64,000 nt of DNA from JAICMB01 sp035295125 (GTDB lineage: Bacteria > Acidobacteriota > Terriglobia > Bryobacterales > Bryobacteraceae): assembly GCA_035295125.1 (NCBI GenBank), contig DATGJP010000108.1, positions 47,224-111,223 of the forward strand, given 5' to 3'. Position 1 is the first letter of the stretch. Every line of letters starts with the position of its first letter. Positions 1 through 7,605 of this stretch are shown one piece after another. A model generated the notes under the pieces. It was given only the letters and a program-made list of their open reading frames with translations, did no database searches and was not told where the DNA came from. Position numbers and translations under genes: made by a program.

Positions 1-37
1 CGGTGCGATGCTCGAGCCAATCGATAATCTTACGCAT
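1..37 (-). CDS. cytochrome b N-terminus (partial, runs off left edge)
   Basis: Only 12 codons are in the window. They read M-R-K-I-I-D-W-L-E-H-R-T, which matches the usual start of bc-complex cytochrome b (a short amphipathic stretch before 'W-L-x-x-R-T-G'). The ATG lies inside the last codons of the Rieske gene, an 8-base overlap that implies translational coupling. Cytochrome b would carry the haems and quinone sites of the membrane complex served by the Rieske protein. The call rests on this short stretch and on the fixed Rieske-cytochrome b gene order; sequence left of base 1 would settle it. Confidence 0.6.
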   Translation of the reverse strand, partial: MRKIIDWLEHRT

Positions 38-533
38 TGCGCTGGACTGGTCCGATCTCGAGTTTGTTGCCCTCGATCTTTACAGCAAGACGGTCGAGCG
101 GACGCGGCGCCGGCCCGCCCAGGACGGTTCCGTCCATGCCGAATACCGAATTGTGACAGGGACACACGAATTTCTTCGTCGGGTCGTCCCAATGGACCGA
201 ACAGCCCAGGTGCGTACAGATCGGTGAGAAAGCCACGATTTCGTTTGACGGCGTCTTCACCACCCACGCCGTCGACTTCTCGGCCGTGATCTTCCAGCCG
301 TCGACACGATTCCGCTGGAACACCACCTCTTGTGGGGAATTTACTGGAATCCTGGACACGTCGCCCGCATCCACCCATTCCGAGGCGCTTTTCGCCTTGG
401 GTGGAAAGAACAGGTATACGAACGCCGGAACCGACAGTGTTCCCCCAATCACCGCCGCAAGGCCATAGATGAAGCTGACGTAGAACCTCCGCCGGGTCGA
501 CTCCGTCCCGTCGCCCGCATGTGCGCTATTCAT
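30..533 (-). CDS. Rieske iron-sulfur protein of a cytochrome bc complex
   Basis: This 167-residue protein carries a high-potential [2Fe-2S] cluster that takes electrons from quinol in a bc complex. Residues 14-17 contain an RRRF motif typical of Tat-exported Rieske proteins, followed by one membrane anchor at about 20-43. The cluster motifs are C106-T-H108-L-G-C111 and C124-P-C126-H127, giving both ligand pairs and the disulfide cysteines, and a GGPAPRPL segment follows at 139-146. Length fits the family. The gene overlaps the start of cytochrome b downstream, as in petAB/qcr operons. It begins 42 bases after the glnD stop on the same strand, but the functions are unrelated. Confidence 0.93.
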   Translation of the reverse strand: MNSAHAGDGTESTRRRFYVSFIYGLAAVIGGTLSVPAFVYLFFPPKAKSASEWVDAGDVSRIPVNSPQEVVFQRNRVDGWKITAEKSTAWVVKTPSNEIVAFSPICTHLGCSVHWDDPTKKFVCPCHNSVFGMDGTVLGGPAPRPLDRLAVKIEGNKLEIGPVQRNA

Positions 534-575
534 ATTGCATCTAATTTAGTGTGCCGCGATGCTTCGTGCAACCTC

Positions 576-2918
576 TCACTTCACCGGCTGTGAGGTTGCG
601 GCGAGGAGATTGGAACGCAGCATCGCCTCGACATCGGGGCCCAGCTTGCGTCCGGCGGCTGTCACGTAAAAGACGTCGAGCGCCTTGTGGGCTTCCGTAT
701 CGATGAGTACAACTTCTATGTTCGCGCCCGCCGAGGAGATGGCATGCGCCAGGTCGTATAGTAGGCCCGGGCGGTCCTCTGCCACAATCTCCACCAGGGT
801 CGCGGTATCCGAAACCTCATCGTCAAACAGGACAGAAGGTTTCACGCGGCCGCTGGCCGGTTGTCGTGGACGTTTTTTCAGCAACTGCGCCACATCGAGA
901 CGCCCCGAAACGGCGCGCGCCACCGTATCGCGCAGCCGATCCAGTTCGCTGGGGTTCAATTCCAGCGTGCGGTGCTGGTCGGCGAAGACGAAGGTGTCCA
1001 GTATCAGGCCCTTGCGATTTGAGAATGCCTCCGCCTTGAGAATGTTAAAACCGAAACTGGCAAGCGTTCCCGATATCGACGCGAGCAGAAATGGCTTGTC
1101 CGCGCCGATCACAAGCATTTGCCAGGTACCGTTCTTCCGCGCCAGATCGATCGCTACACCCTGGCTCGCCAGTTCCATGTGACGTCGGATCTCATCCTCG
1201 GTATGGGTGCGTGCATACCGCGTCGGGAAGCCTTCGAGGAAATCGGCAACGTCCGCGTTCGATGCCCCGGCATGCGTGTGAATGCGGTCGGACTGCAACT
1301 CCCGTTTGAACTCCTCCTGGCCGGCGCGGCAGGCACGCCAAAGCTGGTCGAGACGCCACGGCGTCATGGCTCCGGGGTTCACTGCGCTGATATCGGCGTA
1401 GGTCATCAGCGTGAGCAGTTTCAGCCGCTCAATCGTACCGGTTTGCGCGGCGATTTGCCGGGCTGTCGCCGGATCGTCGAGATCGCGCGAACTCATCACG
1501 GATGAGAGATCCAGGTGGTGCTCGATTAGAAACAGAACCGTGGCGGACTCGTCACCGGGCACTCCAAGTTGCTTGAGTACATCCCGCGCAGCCTGAAGTG
1601 AAACCGTGACGTGATCGCCGCCGCCCTTCCCGATGTCGTGCAGCAAGAGCGCCATACGAAGCAAATCTGGCCGGTCCGTCTCTTCCCACAACTCGCAGAA
1701 CCGCTTGGCGAGTCCTTCGGTTGCGCCTGCAAGCTCCTCCAGGTGTTCAAGCGTAATCAGCGTATGCTCGTCGACCGTGTAGTGGTGGTAGAAATCGCGA
1801 ACCACAAGACAATCGATGTGTTCCCATGCCGGGATCATCTTCTGAAGGAGATCGGTTTCGTGCAGGATCCGCAACGCAATCGAGCAACGCGGCAGCGCGA
1901 GGAGTTCTCGCAAACTATTCCAATCCGTCGGCGGGGGCGCATAGCCCGCCAGACGCCGCTCGGCATCCGCCGACAGCTTGAGTTGGTGGCGCGATAAAAA
2001 AACCAACAGCCGGAAAAGCAGGTCCGGATCAGCCTCCAGGCGGTGAGGATCGCGCAGAAGCACCCGCTCTCGCGAAACCGTAAACTCGCTGTTCGAAACC
2101 CGTCCCCGCCAGTCGCGGAATTGAGCTAGCAAGCCCGCGTTCACGCTCTCGCTGGCATCGATGGCCCGCGTCACCGCCCTATAAATTGCGCGTGCATTAC
2201 GGTAATACTTGCGCATCCAATCGGCGGGGTTCGAAAAAATAGCGTCCTGCGCTTCAAAATTCAGCAGATTATTATCGCGCCGGTAGTGCTGGTGCAGATA
2301 CAAGCGCACGGCATGGAGTGTTTCACGCGCTTCCACGGGTTCCTCGGCCTCCCAATTGCGGAGCTTTGCCAGCCAGTGGATGACGTGCAGATCGCGCAGG
2401 CCGCCGGGATGCTCCTTGACGTTGGGCTCCAGGTGATAAATCGTGTTCTGGTACTTTGCGTGGCGCCCGCGCGCCATGACACAGAGTTCGTGGGCGATGG
2501 CCAGGCGCTGGTTGTTGAGGAACTTCGGGAAGCGCTGGTCCAGGTCTGCGGAACGCGACGCATCGCCGCAGAGCAAGCGCCAGTCCAGCAAGCTGATGGT
2601 CAGCTCCAGGTTACCCTCGTGAATCTCGCAACACTCCTGGGCCGTACGAACCGATTGGCTGACCCGCAAACCCGCGTCCCACAGAATGCGGAGGAATTCT
2701 GAAATTGCGTCGCGCTGCTCGCGGGTCGGTGAGCCGCCGTTCGTCAGAAGCAGCAGGTCAACGTCGGAATACGGGAACAACTCCTCGCGGCCGTAACCGC
2801 CGACGGCGAGCACCGTGATGTCGGGATTCGTCCGCTCGAACGCCGCGCAAACCGTCCGATCGACTTCCGCGCTGCGGGCATGGAGAGTTTCGCGCGCGGA
2901 TACGGAAGCAATCACCAC
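576..2918 (-). CDS. glnD: [protein-PII] uridylyltransferase / uridylyl-removing enzyme
   Basis: GlnD senses glutamine and adds or removes UMP on the PII protein encoded just upstream. The 780-residue product is slightly short for the family (usually 850-900), mostly at the N-terminus. The nucleotidyltransferase motif GGYGREELFPYSDVDLL starts near residue 40, with the metal-binding Asp pair at 52 and 54. The HD domain for UMP removal is marked by the HHYTVDEHTL and LLHDIGKGGGDH segments in the middle of the protein. Two C-terminal ACT domains cover about 615-780. The best start is a GTG three bases after the glnB stop, so amt, glnB and glnD form one operon. The short N-terminus could mean a trimmed domain, but the catalytic residues are present. 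Confidence 0.95.
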   Translation of the reverse strand: MVIASVSARETLHARSAEVDRTVCAAFERTNPDITVLAVGGYGREELFPYSDVDLLLLTNGGSPTREQRDAISEFLRILWDAGLRVSQSVRTAQECCEIHEGNLELTISLLDWRLLCGDASRSADLDQRFPKFLNNQRLAIAHELCVMARGRHAKYQNTIYHLEPNVKEHPGGLRDLHVIHWLAKLRNWEAEEPVEARETLHAVRLYLHQHYRRDNNLLNFEAQDAIFSNPADWMRKYYRNARAIYRAVTRAIDASESVNAGLLAQFRDWRGRVSNSEFTVSRERVLLRDPHRLEADPDLLFRLLVFLSRHQLKLSADAERRLAGYAPPPTDWNSLRELLALPRCSIALRILHETDLLQKMIPAWEHIDCLVVRDFYHHYTVDEHTLITLEHLEELAGATEGLAKRFCELWEETDRPDLLRMALLLHDIGKGGGDHVTVSLQAARDVLKQLGVPGDESATVLFLIEHHLDLSSVMSSRDLDDPATARQIAAQTGTIERLKLLTLMTYADISAVNPGAMTPWRLDQLWRACRAGQEEFKRELQSDRIHTHAGASNADVADFLEGFPTRYARTHTEDEIRRHMELASQGVAIDLARKNGTWQMLVIGADKPFLLASISGTLASFGFNILKAEAFSNRKGLILDTFVFADQHRTLELNPSELDRLRDTVARAVSGRLDVAQLLKKRPRQPASGRVKPSVLFDDEVSDTATLVEIVAEDRPGLLYDLAHAISSAGANIEVVLIDTEAHKALDVFYVTAAGRKLGPDVEAMLRSNLLAATSQPVK

Positions 2919-2921
2919 AGA

Positions 2922-3260
2922 CTACAGTGCCCCATCTCCCCGGTCGTCGTTGCGTATACGAATCGCCTCAGCCACGTCATAAACGAACACTTTGCCATCG
3001 CCGATCTTGCCCGTACGCGCCGAACTGACCAGCGTGCGAATTACCTCCTCGGAGCGATCGGTGGGAACCACCATTTCCAGCTTGACCTTCGGGAGCAGGT
3101 CGACGTTGTACTCCATCCCCCGATAAATCTCCTTGTGACCTTTTTGCCGGCCATGACCACGCACTTCGGAGATCGTCATCCCGTCAATGCCGATCGCCTT
3201 GAGCGCTTCCCGTACTTCTTCGAGTTTGTGAGGCTGGATAATCGCTTCGATCTTCTTCAT
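2922..3260 (-). CDS. glnB: nitrogen regulatory protein PII
   Basis: This trimeric signal protein of 112 residues integrates 2-oxoglutarate, ATP/ADP and glutamine status and controls the ammonium channel next to it. The sequence aligns end to end with PII. The T-loop segment KEIYRGMEYNVDLLPKVKLE contains Tyr51, the uridylylation site, and a TGKIGDGKVFV segment covers the signature near residues 83-93. It sits two bases after the amt stop and three bases before glnD, the classic glnK-amtB type linkage with the order reversed. By neighbourhood it could equally be called glnK; sequence alone does not separate the paralogues. Confidence 0.96.
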   Translation of the reverse strand: MKKIEAIIQPHKLEEVREALKAIGIDGMTISEVRGHGRQKGHKEIYRGMEYNVDLLPKVKLEMVVPTDRSEEVIRTLVSSARTGKIGDGKVFVYDVAEAIRIRNDDRGDGAL

Positions 3261-3262
3261 GT

Positions 3263-4666
3263 TTACGCCTCGAAATTATATCCTTCTTCGCCGTGCATGC
3301 TCAGATCGAGACCTTCGCGCTCGTGATCGGGCTCGGCACGAAGCCCTCCCAACGCGAGATCGCAGATTTTCAGAATCACGATAGTTCCGACCGCGGCCAG
3401 TACCCAGGAAATCGCGACACCAATCAATTGGTTGACCACCTGCATCGCATTCCCGTCCACCCATCCGAGCGGCAGCAGGTGCCCGGCCGAGTCCTTGAGT
3501 CCGTCATTGATGGCGTTGGTGGCGAAAACGCCGGTCAGAATCGCGCCGATGGTCCCGCCCGCTCCGTGTACGCCAAATGCATCGAGCGAATCGTCATATC
3601 GGAACCGCGATTTCACTGCCGTCACCATGAAAAAGCAGAGTACGCCGGCGACAAACCCGATCAACAACGCCGGAAACGGCTTGACGAAGCCCGAGGCGGG
3701 CGTAATCGCGACCAGGCCCGCGACGGCCCCTGAAATCCCGCCCAGCACGCTCGGCTTGCCCGACTTCAGCCATTCCGCCAGCAGCCATCCCAACGTCGCC
3801 GCCGCCGCGCCGAAATGCGTCGCAACGAAGGCGCTGGTCGCAAGGCCCGACGCCGCCAGGGCGCTACCGGCATTGAATCCAAACCAGCCGACCCACAACA
3901 GGCAGGCGCCGATGAAGCTGATCACGAGATTGTGCGGCTTCATCGGTTCGGTCATGTAGCCCTGCCGCTTTCCTAAATACAAAGCTGTCACCAAGGCCGA
4001 AACACCCGACGTGATATGCACCACCGTCCCGCCAGCGAAGTCGAAGCACGGAATCTTGCCGCCCAGGAAAGCGTTCAGCAATCCACCCTTGCCCCACACC
4101 ATGTGCGCCATCGGGAAATAGACCACGAGCATCCACAGAACCGTAAACAGCAGCATGCCGCTATACTTCATGCGCTCAGCGAAAGCCCCTGAGATCAATG
4201 CCGGCGTGATGATGGCGAACATCAACTGGTAGATCATGAACGTCTGCTGTGGAATGGTTCCCGCGTAGTCGGCATTCGGGACGTTGCTGACTCCATTCAG
4301 GAACAGGTAGCGTAGGTCCCCGAAGAAAGCGGTGCCTTCGCCGAATGCCAGGCTGTATCCCACGATCGCCCACAGAACCGTCACCACGGCCATGAGACTG
4401 AAGCTCTGCATCATCGTTCCCAGAACGTTCTTCCGCCGCACGAGCCCGCCGTAGAATAGCGCCAGCCCGGGCCCGGTCATCATCAACACGAGCGCCGCGC
4501 TGACCAGCATCCAGGCGTTATCGCCAGCGCTCTGTGCCGACTTTACAGCGTTCTCAACGGCCGCGATTCGGGCATCAGCGCCGGGCGGACCCGCTTGCGC
4601 GATGGCCACTGCGGGCACGATGGCGAGTATAGGTAAAATACGGGCCACTAAGGAGCGACTGGGCAT
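3263..4666 (-). CDS. amtB: ammonium transporter (Amt/MEP family)
   Basis: The product is a trimeric inner-membrane channel for NH4+/NH3. From the ATG at 4666 it has 467 residues: a likely signal peptide (MPSRSLVARILPILAIVPAVAIAQA), a periplasmic extension of about 30 residues, then about eleven membrane helices beginning at 'DNAWMLVSAALVLMMTGPGLALFYGG'-like sequence. The conserved 'FGVHGAGGTIGAILTGVFA' region and twin-His pore helices are visible. An in-frame TTG at 4693 gives a longer form, but the ATG places the signal peptide correctly. The periplasmic extension is common in acidobacterial Amt proteins. glnB follows after two bases, so PII probably gates this channel directly. Confidence 0.95.
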   Translation of the reverse strand: MPSRSLVARILPILAIVPAVAIAQAGPPGADARIAAVENAVKSAQSAGDNAWMLVSAALVLMMTGPGLALFYGGLVRRKNVLGTMMQSFSLMAVVTVLWAIVGYSLAFGEGTAFFGDLRYLFLNGVSNVPNADYAGTIPQQTFMIYQLMFAIITPALISGAFAERMKYSGMLLFTVLWMLVVYFPMAHMVWGKGGLLNAFLGGKIPCFDFAGGTVVHITSGVSALVTALYLGKRQGYMTEPMKPHNLVISFIGACLLWVGWFGFNAGSALAASGLATSAFVATHFGAAAATLGWLLAEWLKSGKPSVLGGISGAVAGLVAITPASGFVKPFPALLIGFVAGVLCFFMVTAVKSRFRYDDSLDAFGVHGAGGTIGAILTGVFATNAINDGLKDSAGHLLPLGWVDGNAMQVVNQLIGVAISWVLAAVGTIVILKICDLALGGLRAEPDHEREGLDLSMHGEEGYNFEA

Positions 4667-4709
4667 GGATCTATCATGCTGCACCGCGCTCAAGCGCCGT
4701 GAAGGATTG

Positions 4710-4740
4710 TTTCTATGGGGTTAATAGGAACTTTCTATGG
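4710..4740 (-). promoter_or_regulatory. 9-bp direct repeat upstream of the amt-glnB-glnD operon
   Basis: The plus strand carries TTTCTATGG at 4710-4718 and again at 4732-4740, that is CCATAGAAA twice in the direction of amt transcription. The copies are exactly 22 bases apart, two helical turns, and lie 44-74 bases upstream of the chosen amt start, in the only intergenic space before the operon. The spacing suits tandem binding of one regulator on one face of DNA. No regulator is identified. I see no convincing sigma-54 box here. Confidence 0.35.
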
Positions 4741-4752
4741 AGGGTAATCTTA

Positions 4753-5097
4753 CTACACGGCGAGCAACTGCTGTTCCTCAAGCACTTTGCGGACTTCCTC
4801 ATTTGGCGCGCGCCAGCGGAATCCCCCAACAAATTCCACGCCGATGGAGTAATTGTTGCCTTGCCTCAGGCACGAGCGAACCGACGCCCTGGTATTCAAC
4901 CCGAGCGTCTGGCTCCGCAAGCTGACAAAGGACCGGTCCGGCACAGGCTCCGGAAGTTCGAACCGCAAACCTGCTTCGGAGATGTCGCTGGACCGCGTCT
5001 TAACGGCTTTGTCGTTGCCCCTGGCGTCCTGCCAGCCAACGTGGATCATCGAAACCATTCGTTTTCGTTCGTACCGTCGAAGACTCTTTCCCGGCAT
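4753..5097 (-). CDS. PilZ-domain protein
   Basis: This is a 114-residue single-domain protein. The N-terminal RRYERKR segment supplies the RxxxR c-di-GMP binding motif at about residues 7-13, and DISEAGLRFEL (around residues 38-48) is the D/NxSxxG motif. The C-terminal part 'RQGNNYSIGVEFVGG' completes the PilZ beta-barrel. PilZ proteins read out cyclic di-GMP, commonly for motility or polysaccharide production. It is transcribed divergently from the receiver pair to its right and convergently with nothing, so its promoter probably lies in 5098-5197. The target is unknown; the exopolysaccharide operon 20 kb away is a possibility only. Confidence 0.82.
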   Translation of the reverse strand: MPGKSLRRYERKRMVSMIHVGWQDARGNDKAVKTRSSDISEAGLRFELPEPVPDRSFVSLRSQTLGLNTRASVRSCLRQGNNYSIGVEFVGGFRWRAPNEEVRKVLEEQQLLAV

Positions 5098-5197
5098 GAT
5101 CAGCTTAGACTCAACTTACCTATCGGCAGAATCGGAAACTTCGATTAAGAAATTGTGCCCTCGCTTACGGATGTTGCAATTTTGTACACTATCTGTG

Positions 5198-5632
5198 ATG
5201 CTGACCGCGGCTCCCAGCGTCACCGCTGAAATCCTCCTTCTTGAACAGAACGACGACGAGGTCGCCGTCTTTGAAGAAGCGACTGGTACTAATCACCTGA
5301 ACGTCGTCGCGGACTGCCCTACAATCCTGCGCTTTCTGAGAAGGCAAGGGGATCAATCCCAGGCGCCGCGCCCCGACCTCATCCTCCTCGATCTCGATCT
5401 GTCGGACAAAATCGGCTGTGAAATGTTGTCCGAAATCAAACAGGACCCGACGCTGAGACGCATTCCGGTGGTAGTACTGGCAGCTTCGGATTCATACGAT
5501 AACATTTTTCAGGCGTACGACTTACAGGCAAATGCTTATGTTCGTAAGCCAGACGAAAAGGAGCAGTTAATAACGGTGCTCCGGGTAACATTGCACTTTT
5601 GGCTCTCACTGGCACGCTTGCCGCGAGAATAG
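5198..5632 (+). CDS. stand-alone response regulator receiver (Rcp1-like)
   Basis: The 144-residue product is a single receiver domain with no output domain. The acidic pocket is visible as LLEQNDDE near the N-terminus and the phosphoacceptor Asp within PDLILLDLDLS. The signalling Lys is in 'AYVRKP'. The C-terminal helix after the Lys ends in 'LHFWLSLARLP', a hallmark of the Rcp1 class that works with phytochrome-like or hybrid kinases. An in-frame ATG at 5171 would add nine residues; the choice is uncertain. The next receiver starts 11 bases downstream and is clearly a paralogue. No cognate kinase is nearby. Confidence 0.8.
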   Translation: MLTAAPSVTAEILLLEQNDDEVAVFEEATGTNHLNVVADCPTILRFLRRQGDQSQAPRPDLILLDLDLSDKIGCEMLSEIKQDPTLRRIPVVVLAASDSYDNIFQAYDLQANAYVRKPDEKEQLITVLRVTLHFWLSLARLPRE

Positions 5633-5643
5633 AACACACACGC

Positions 5644-6270
5644 ATGGGACAACGACCAATAGAGATTTTGCTGGTAGAAGATAGCGCGGCAGACGTTTGG
5701 CTGATCAGCGAAGCCCTCAAACAAGGCACTGTCGCGAAGAACGTCAACCTCGTTTCGAACGGCGAACAAGCTCTCGATTTCCTCCGCAAGCGAGGCGCTT
5801 ACAGTTCCGCGCTACGTCCGGACCTGGTGCTCCTCGATTTGAATCTTCCGCGCCGCGATGGTTTGGAAGTGCTTCGTGAGCTCAAGAGCGATTCCCGCCT
5901 GAAAACGATTCCGGTCATCGTGCTGACGAGCTCCGAGGCAGGCACCGATATTAATGCTGCTTATGATCTCAACGCCAATTGCTACATGGTGAAACCGATA
6001 GATCTGGAGCAATTCACGCTCGCAATCCGAGGCATCGAAGAGTTTTGGATGCACCTGGCATCGCTGCCCACATACACTCCGCAGTCGAACAAACCCGAGC
6101 AGCGCACCGATAACGCCAAGTCAGCACCCTCGACCGGGAGCACAGGCTCAAAAGGCCATCGCGATAACAAGCCCAGAACACAGCAGGATACTCGCCGGCG
6201 GACCCGGCGCTTCGCCGCTCGACCGGAGCGCCAGGGCGTCGCGGCGGTTTATGCCCCGCGACATTCTTGA
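5644..6270 (+). CDS. response regulator receiver with basic C-terminal tail
   Basis: This is an Rcp1-like receiver (about residues 1-145) with the acidic pair in LLVEDSAAD, the phosphoacceptor Asp in PDLVLLDLNLP, the Thr/Ser in VLTSSE and Lys in 'CYMVKPID'. The ending 'EFWMHLASLP' matches the upstream paralogue. A tail of about 60 residues rich in Ser, Arg and Gln follows; it looks disordered. ATG 5644 is chosen because it starts right before beta-strand 1. The gene overlaps the next hydrolase gene by 20 bases. The tail may be a read-through extension that tolerates low constraint. Confidence 0.75.
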   Translation: MGQRPIEILLVEDSAADVWLISEALKQGTVAKNVNLVSNGEQALDFLRKRGAYSSALRPDLVLLDLNLPRRDGLEVLRELKSDSRLKTIPVIVLTSSEAGTDINAAYDLNANCYMVKPIDLEQFTLAIRGIEEFWMHLASLPTYTPQSNKPEQRTDNAKSAPSTGSTGSKGHRDNKPRTQQDTRRRTRRFAARPERQGVAAVYAPRHS

Positions 6271-6985
6271 GATTCCGCCGCCACCGGCCGACAAACGAAT
6301 CAGCTACGGTCAGTTGCCGCTTCACTTTGGCGATCTGCGTCTTCCGAGCGGATCAGGCCCGCACCCGCTCCTCATTTTCATTCACGGTGGCTTCTGGCGG
6401 GCACGGTATAACCTCGATTACGCCGGGCATCTGTCGGCAGCGGTGACGGCGGCCGGCGTCGCGACTTGGAATCTGGAGTACCGCCGCGCCGGCGATGTCG
6501 GCGGAGGCTGGCCCGGCACATGTGAGGACGTCCTTCGAGGCGTTCTGCACGTCCGGCAGTTGGCGACGACGTATCCGCTCGATTTGAATCGCATCGTGGT
6601 AGCTGGACACTCCGCGGGAGGACACCTGGCCTTGTGGGTAGCCGCCCAGCATGCCCTGCCACTTCGCGCCGCCATCTCTCTTGGCGGGGTTGCCGATCTC
6701 CAGCGCGCTTACGATCTAGGGATTGGCAGTCACGCGGTCGCCGAATTCCTCGGTGGCCCCCCCTTCCCCGAGGTGGCGCCACTGGACCTGCTTCCATTCG
6801 CAACCCCACAAGTGCTCATCCATGGCACGGCGGACGACGTTGTCCCCATCGAGGTTGCCGAGTCTTTCGCGCAGGCATCATCAAATGCGCGGCTCGTCCG
6901 CCTCGATGGCGCCGACCACTTTGACTTAGTCGATCCCCGGTCTTCATTTTTCCCAGACGTGCTGCGCCAGATGGTGGAACAATGA
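6251..6985 (+). CDS. alpha/beta hydrolase (kynurenine formamidase / BD-FAE-like)
   Basis: The 244-residue product is a cytosolic alpha/beta hydrolase with no signal peptide. The oxyanion segment HGGFWR appears near residue 40, the nucleophile Ser in GHSAGGH near 122, a likely catalytic Asp in 'HGTADDVVP', and the catalytic His in 'DGADHFDL'. The HGGxW motif is shared with arylformamidases and BD-FAE carboxylesterases, so hydrolysis of a small ester or amide is likely. The substrate cannot be read from sequence. It lies five bases before the phospholipid cassette and may belong to its transcript. Confidence 0.85.
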   Translation: MPRDILEIPPPPADKRISYGQLPLHFGDLRLPSGSGPHPLLIFIHGGFWRARYNLDYAGHLSAAVTAAGVATWNLEYRRAGDVGGGWPGTCEDVLRGVLHVRQLATTYPLDLNRIVVAGHSAGGHLALWVAAQHALPLRAAISLGGVADLQRAYDLGIGSHAVAEFLGGPPFPEVAPLDLLPFATPQVLIHGTADDVVPIEVAESFAQASSNARLVRLDGADHFDLVDPRSSFFPDVLRQMVEQ

Positions 6986-6990
6986 ACTGA

Positions 6991-7605
6991 ATGGCAGCAC
7001 AGACCTGGACTCGGCGGCCACTCAGGTCGCGTGAGACGGCCTGGGCCGCGCGGCTCGCGCATTGGTTGGTCATAGTAGGCCTACGGCCCAATCAAATCTC
7101 TCTGGCGAGCATAGCTGCAGCGGGAATTGCCGGGTTTTGTCTCGTGCGAGGCCACTATATTGTCGCGGCGTTGTTTATTCAACTGCGCCTCCTATGCAAC
7201 CTCCTCGACGGGATGGTCGCGATTGAAGGGGGCCGGCGAACGCGATCGGGTGACATTTATAACGATCTGCCCGATCGTGTTTCAGACGCTCTCATTCTGG
7301 TTGCTGCGGGTTACGCGCTGTCCTCGCCATCGTGGTCGCATGAGCTGGGTTGGACTGCGGCGCTCCTTGCCGTGCTGACCGCCTACGTCCGCGTTCTCGG
7401 CGGCGCCTCGGGATTGGCCCAGGACTTCGGTGGACCTATGGCTAAGCCGCATCGGATGGCGGTAATGACCGCGGCCTGCCTGCTGGCGCTGATCGATTCC
7501 CGGGTTCTGATGGCGGCGTTGATTGTTGTTGCCGCCGGGTCGTTGATCACCGTCGTGGTGCGGGTTCGCCGCATCATGAATCGTTTGGAGAGCTTGCCCC
7601 AATGA
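6991..7605 (+). CDS. CDP-alcohol phosphatidyltransferase, YnbA-like
   Basis: The 204-residue membrane enzyme should transfer a phosphatidyl group from a CDP-lipid to an alcohol. The catalytic motif at residues 70-95 reads N70-L-L-D73-G74-M-V-A77-I78, then G87, N91 and D95. Compared with the standard D-x2-D-G-x2-A-R-x8-G-x3-D-x3-D motif, the first and third Asp are Asn and the Arg is Ile. From memory, E. coli YnbA carries Asn at the same two Asp positions, which supports that subgroup. About five to six membrane segments are present. It overlaps the next gene by four bases (ATGA). The acceptor alcohol is unknown. Confidence 0.85.
   Translation: MAAQTWTRRPLRSRETAWAARLAHWLVIVGLRPNQISLASIAAAGIAGFCLVRGHYIVAALFIQLRLLCNLLDGMVAIEGGRRTRSGDIYNDLPDRVSDALILVAAGYALSSPSWSHELGWTAALLAVLTAYVRVLGGASGLAQDFGGPMAKPHRMAVMTAACLLALIDSRVLMAALIVVAAGSLITVVVRVRRIMNRLESLPQ

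Noticed and set aside
5812..6054. Minus-strand frame opposite the second receiver gene.
   Set aside because: Antisense to a clear receiver domain; no domain or start signal of its own.
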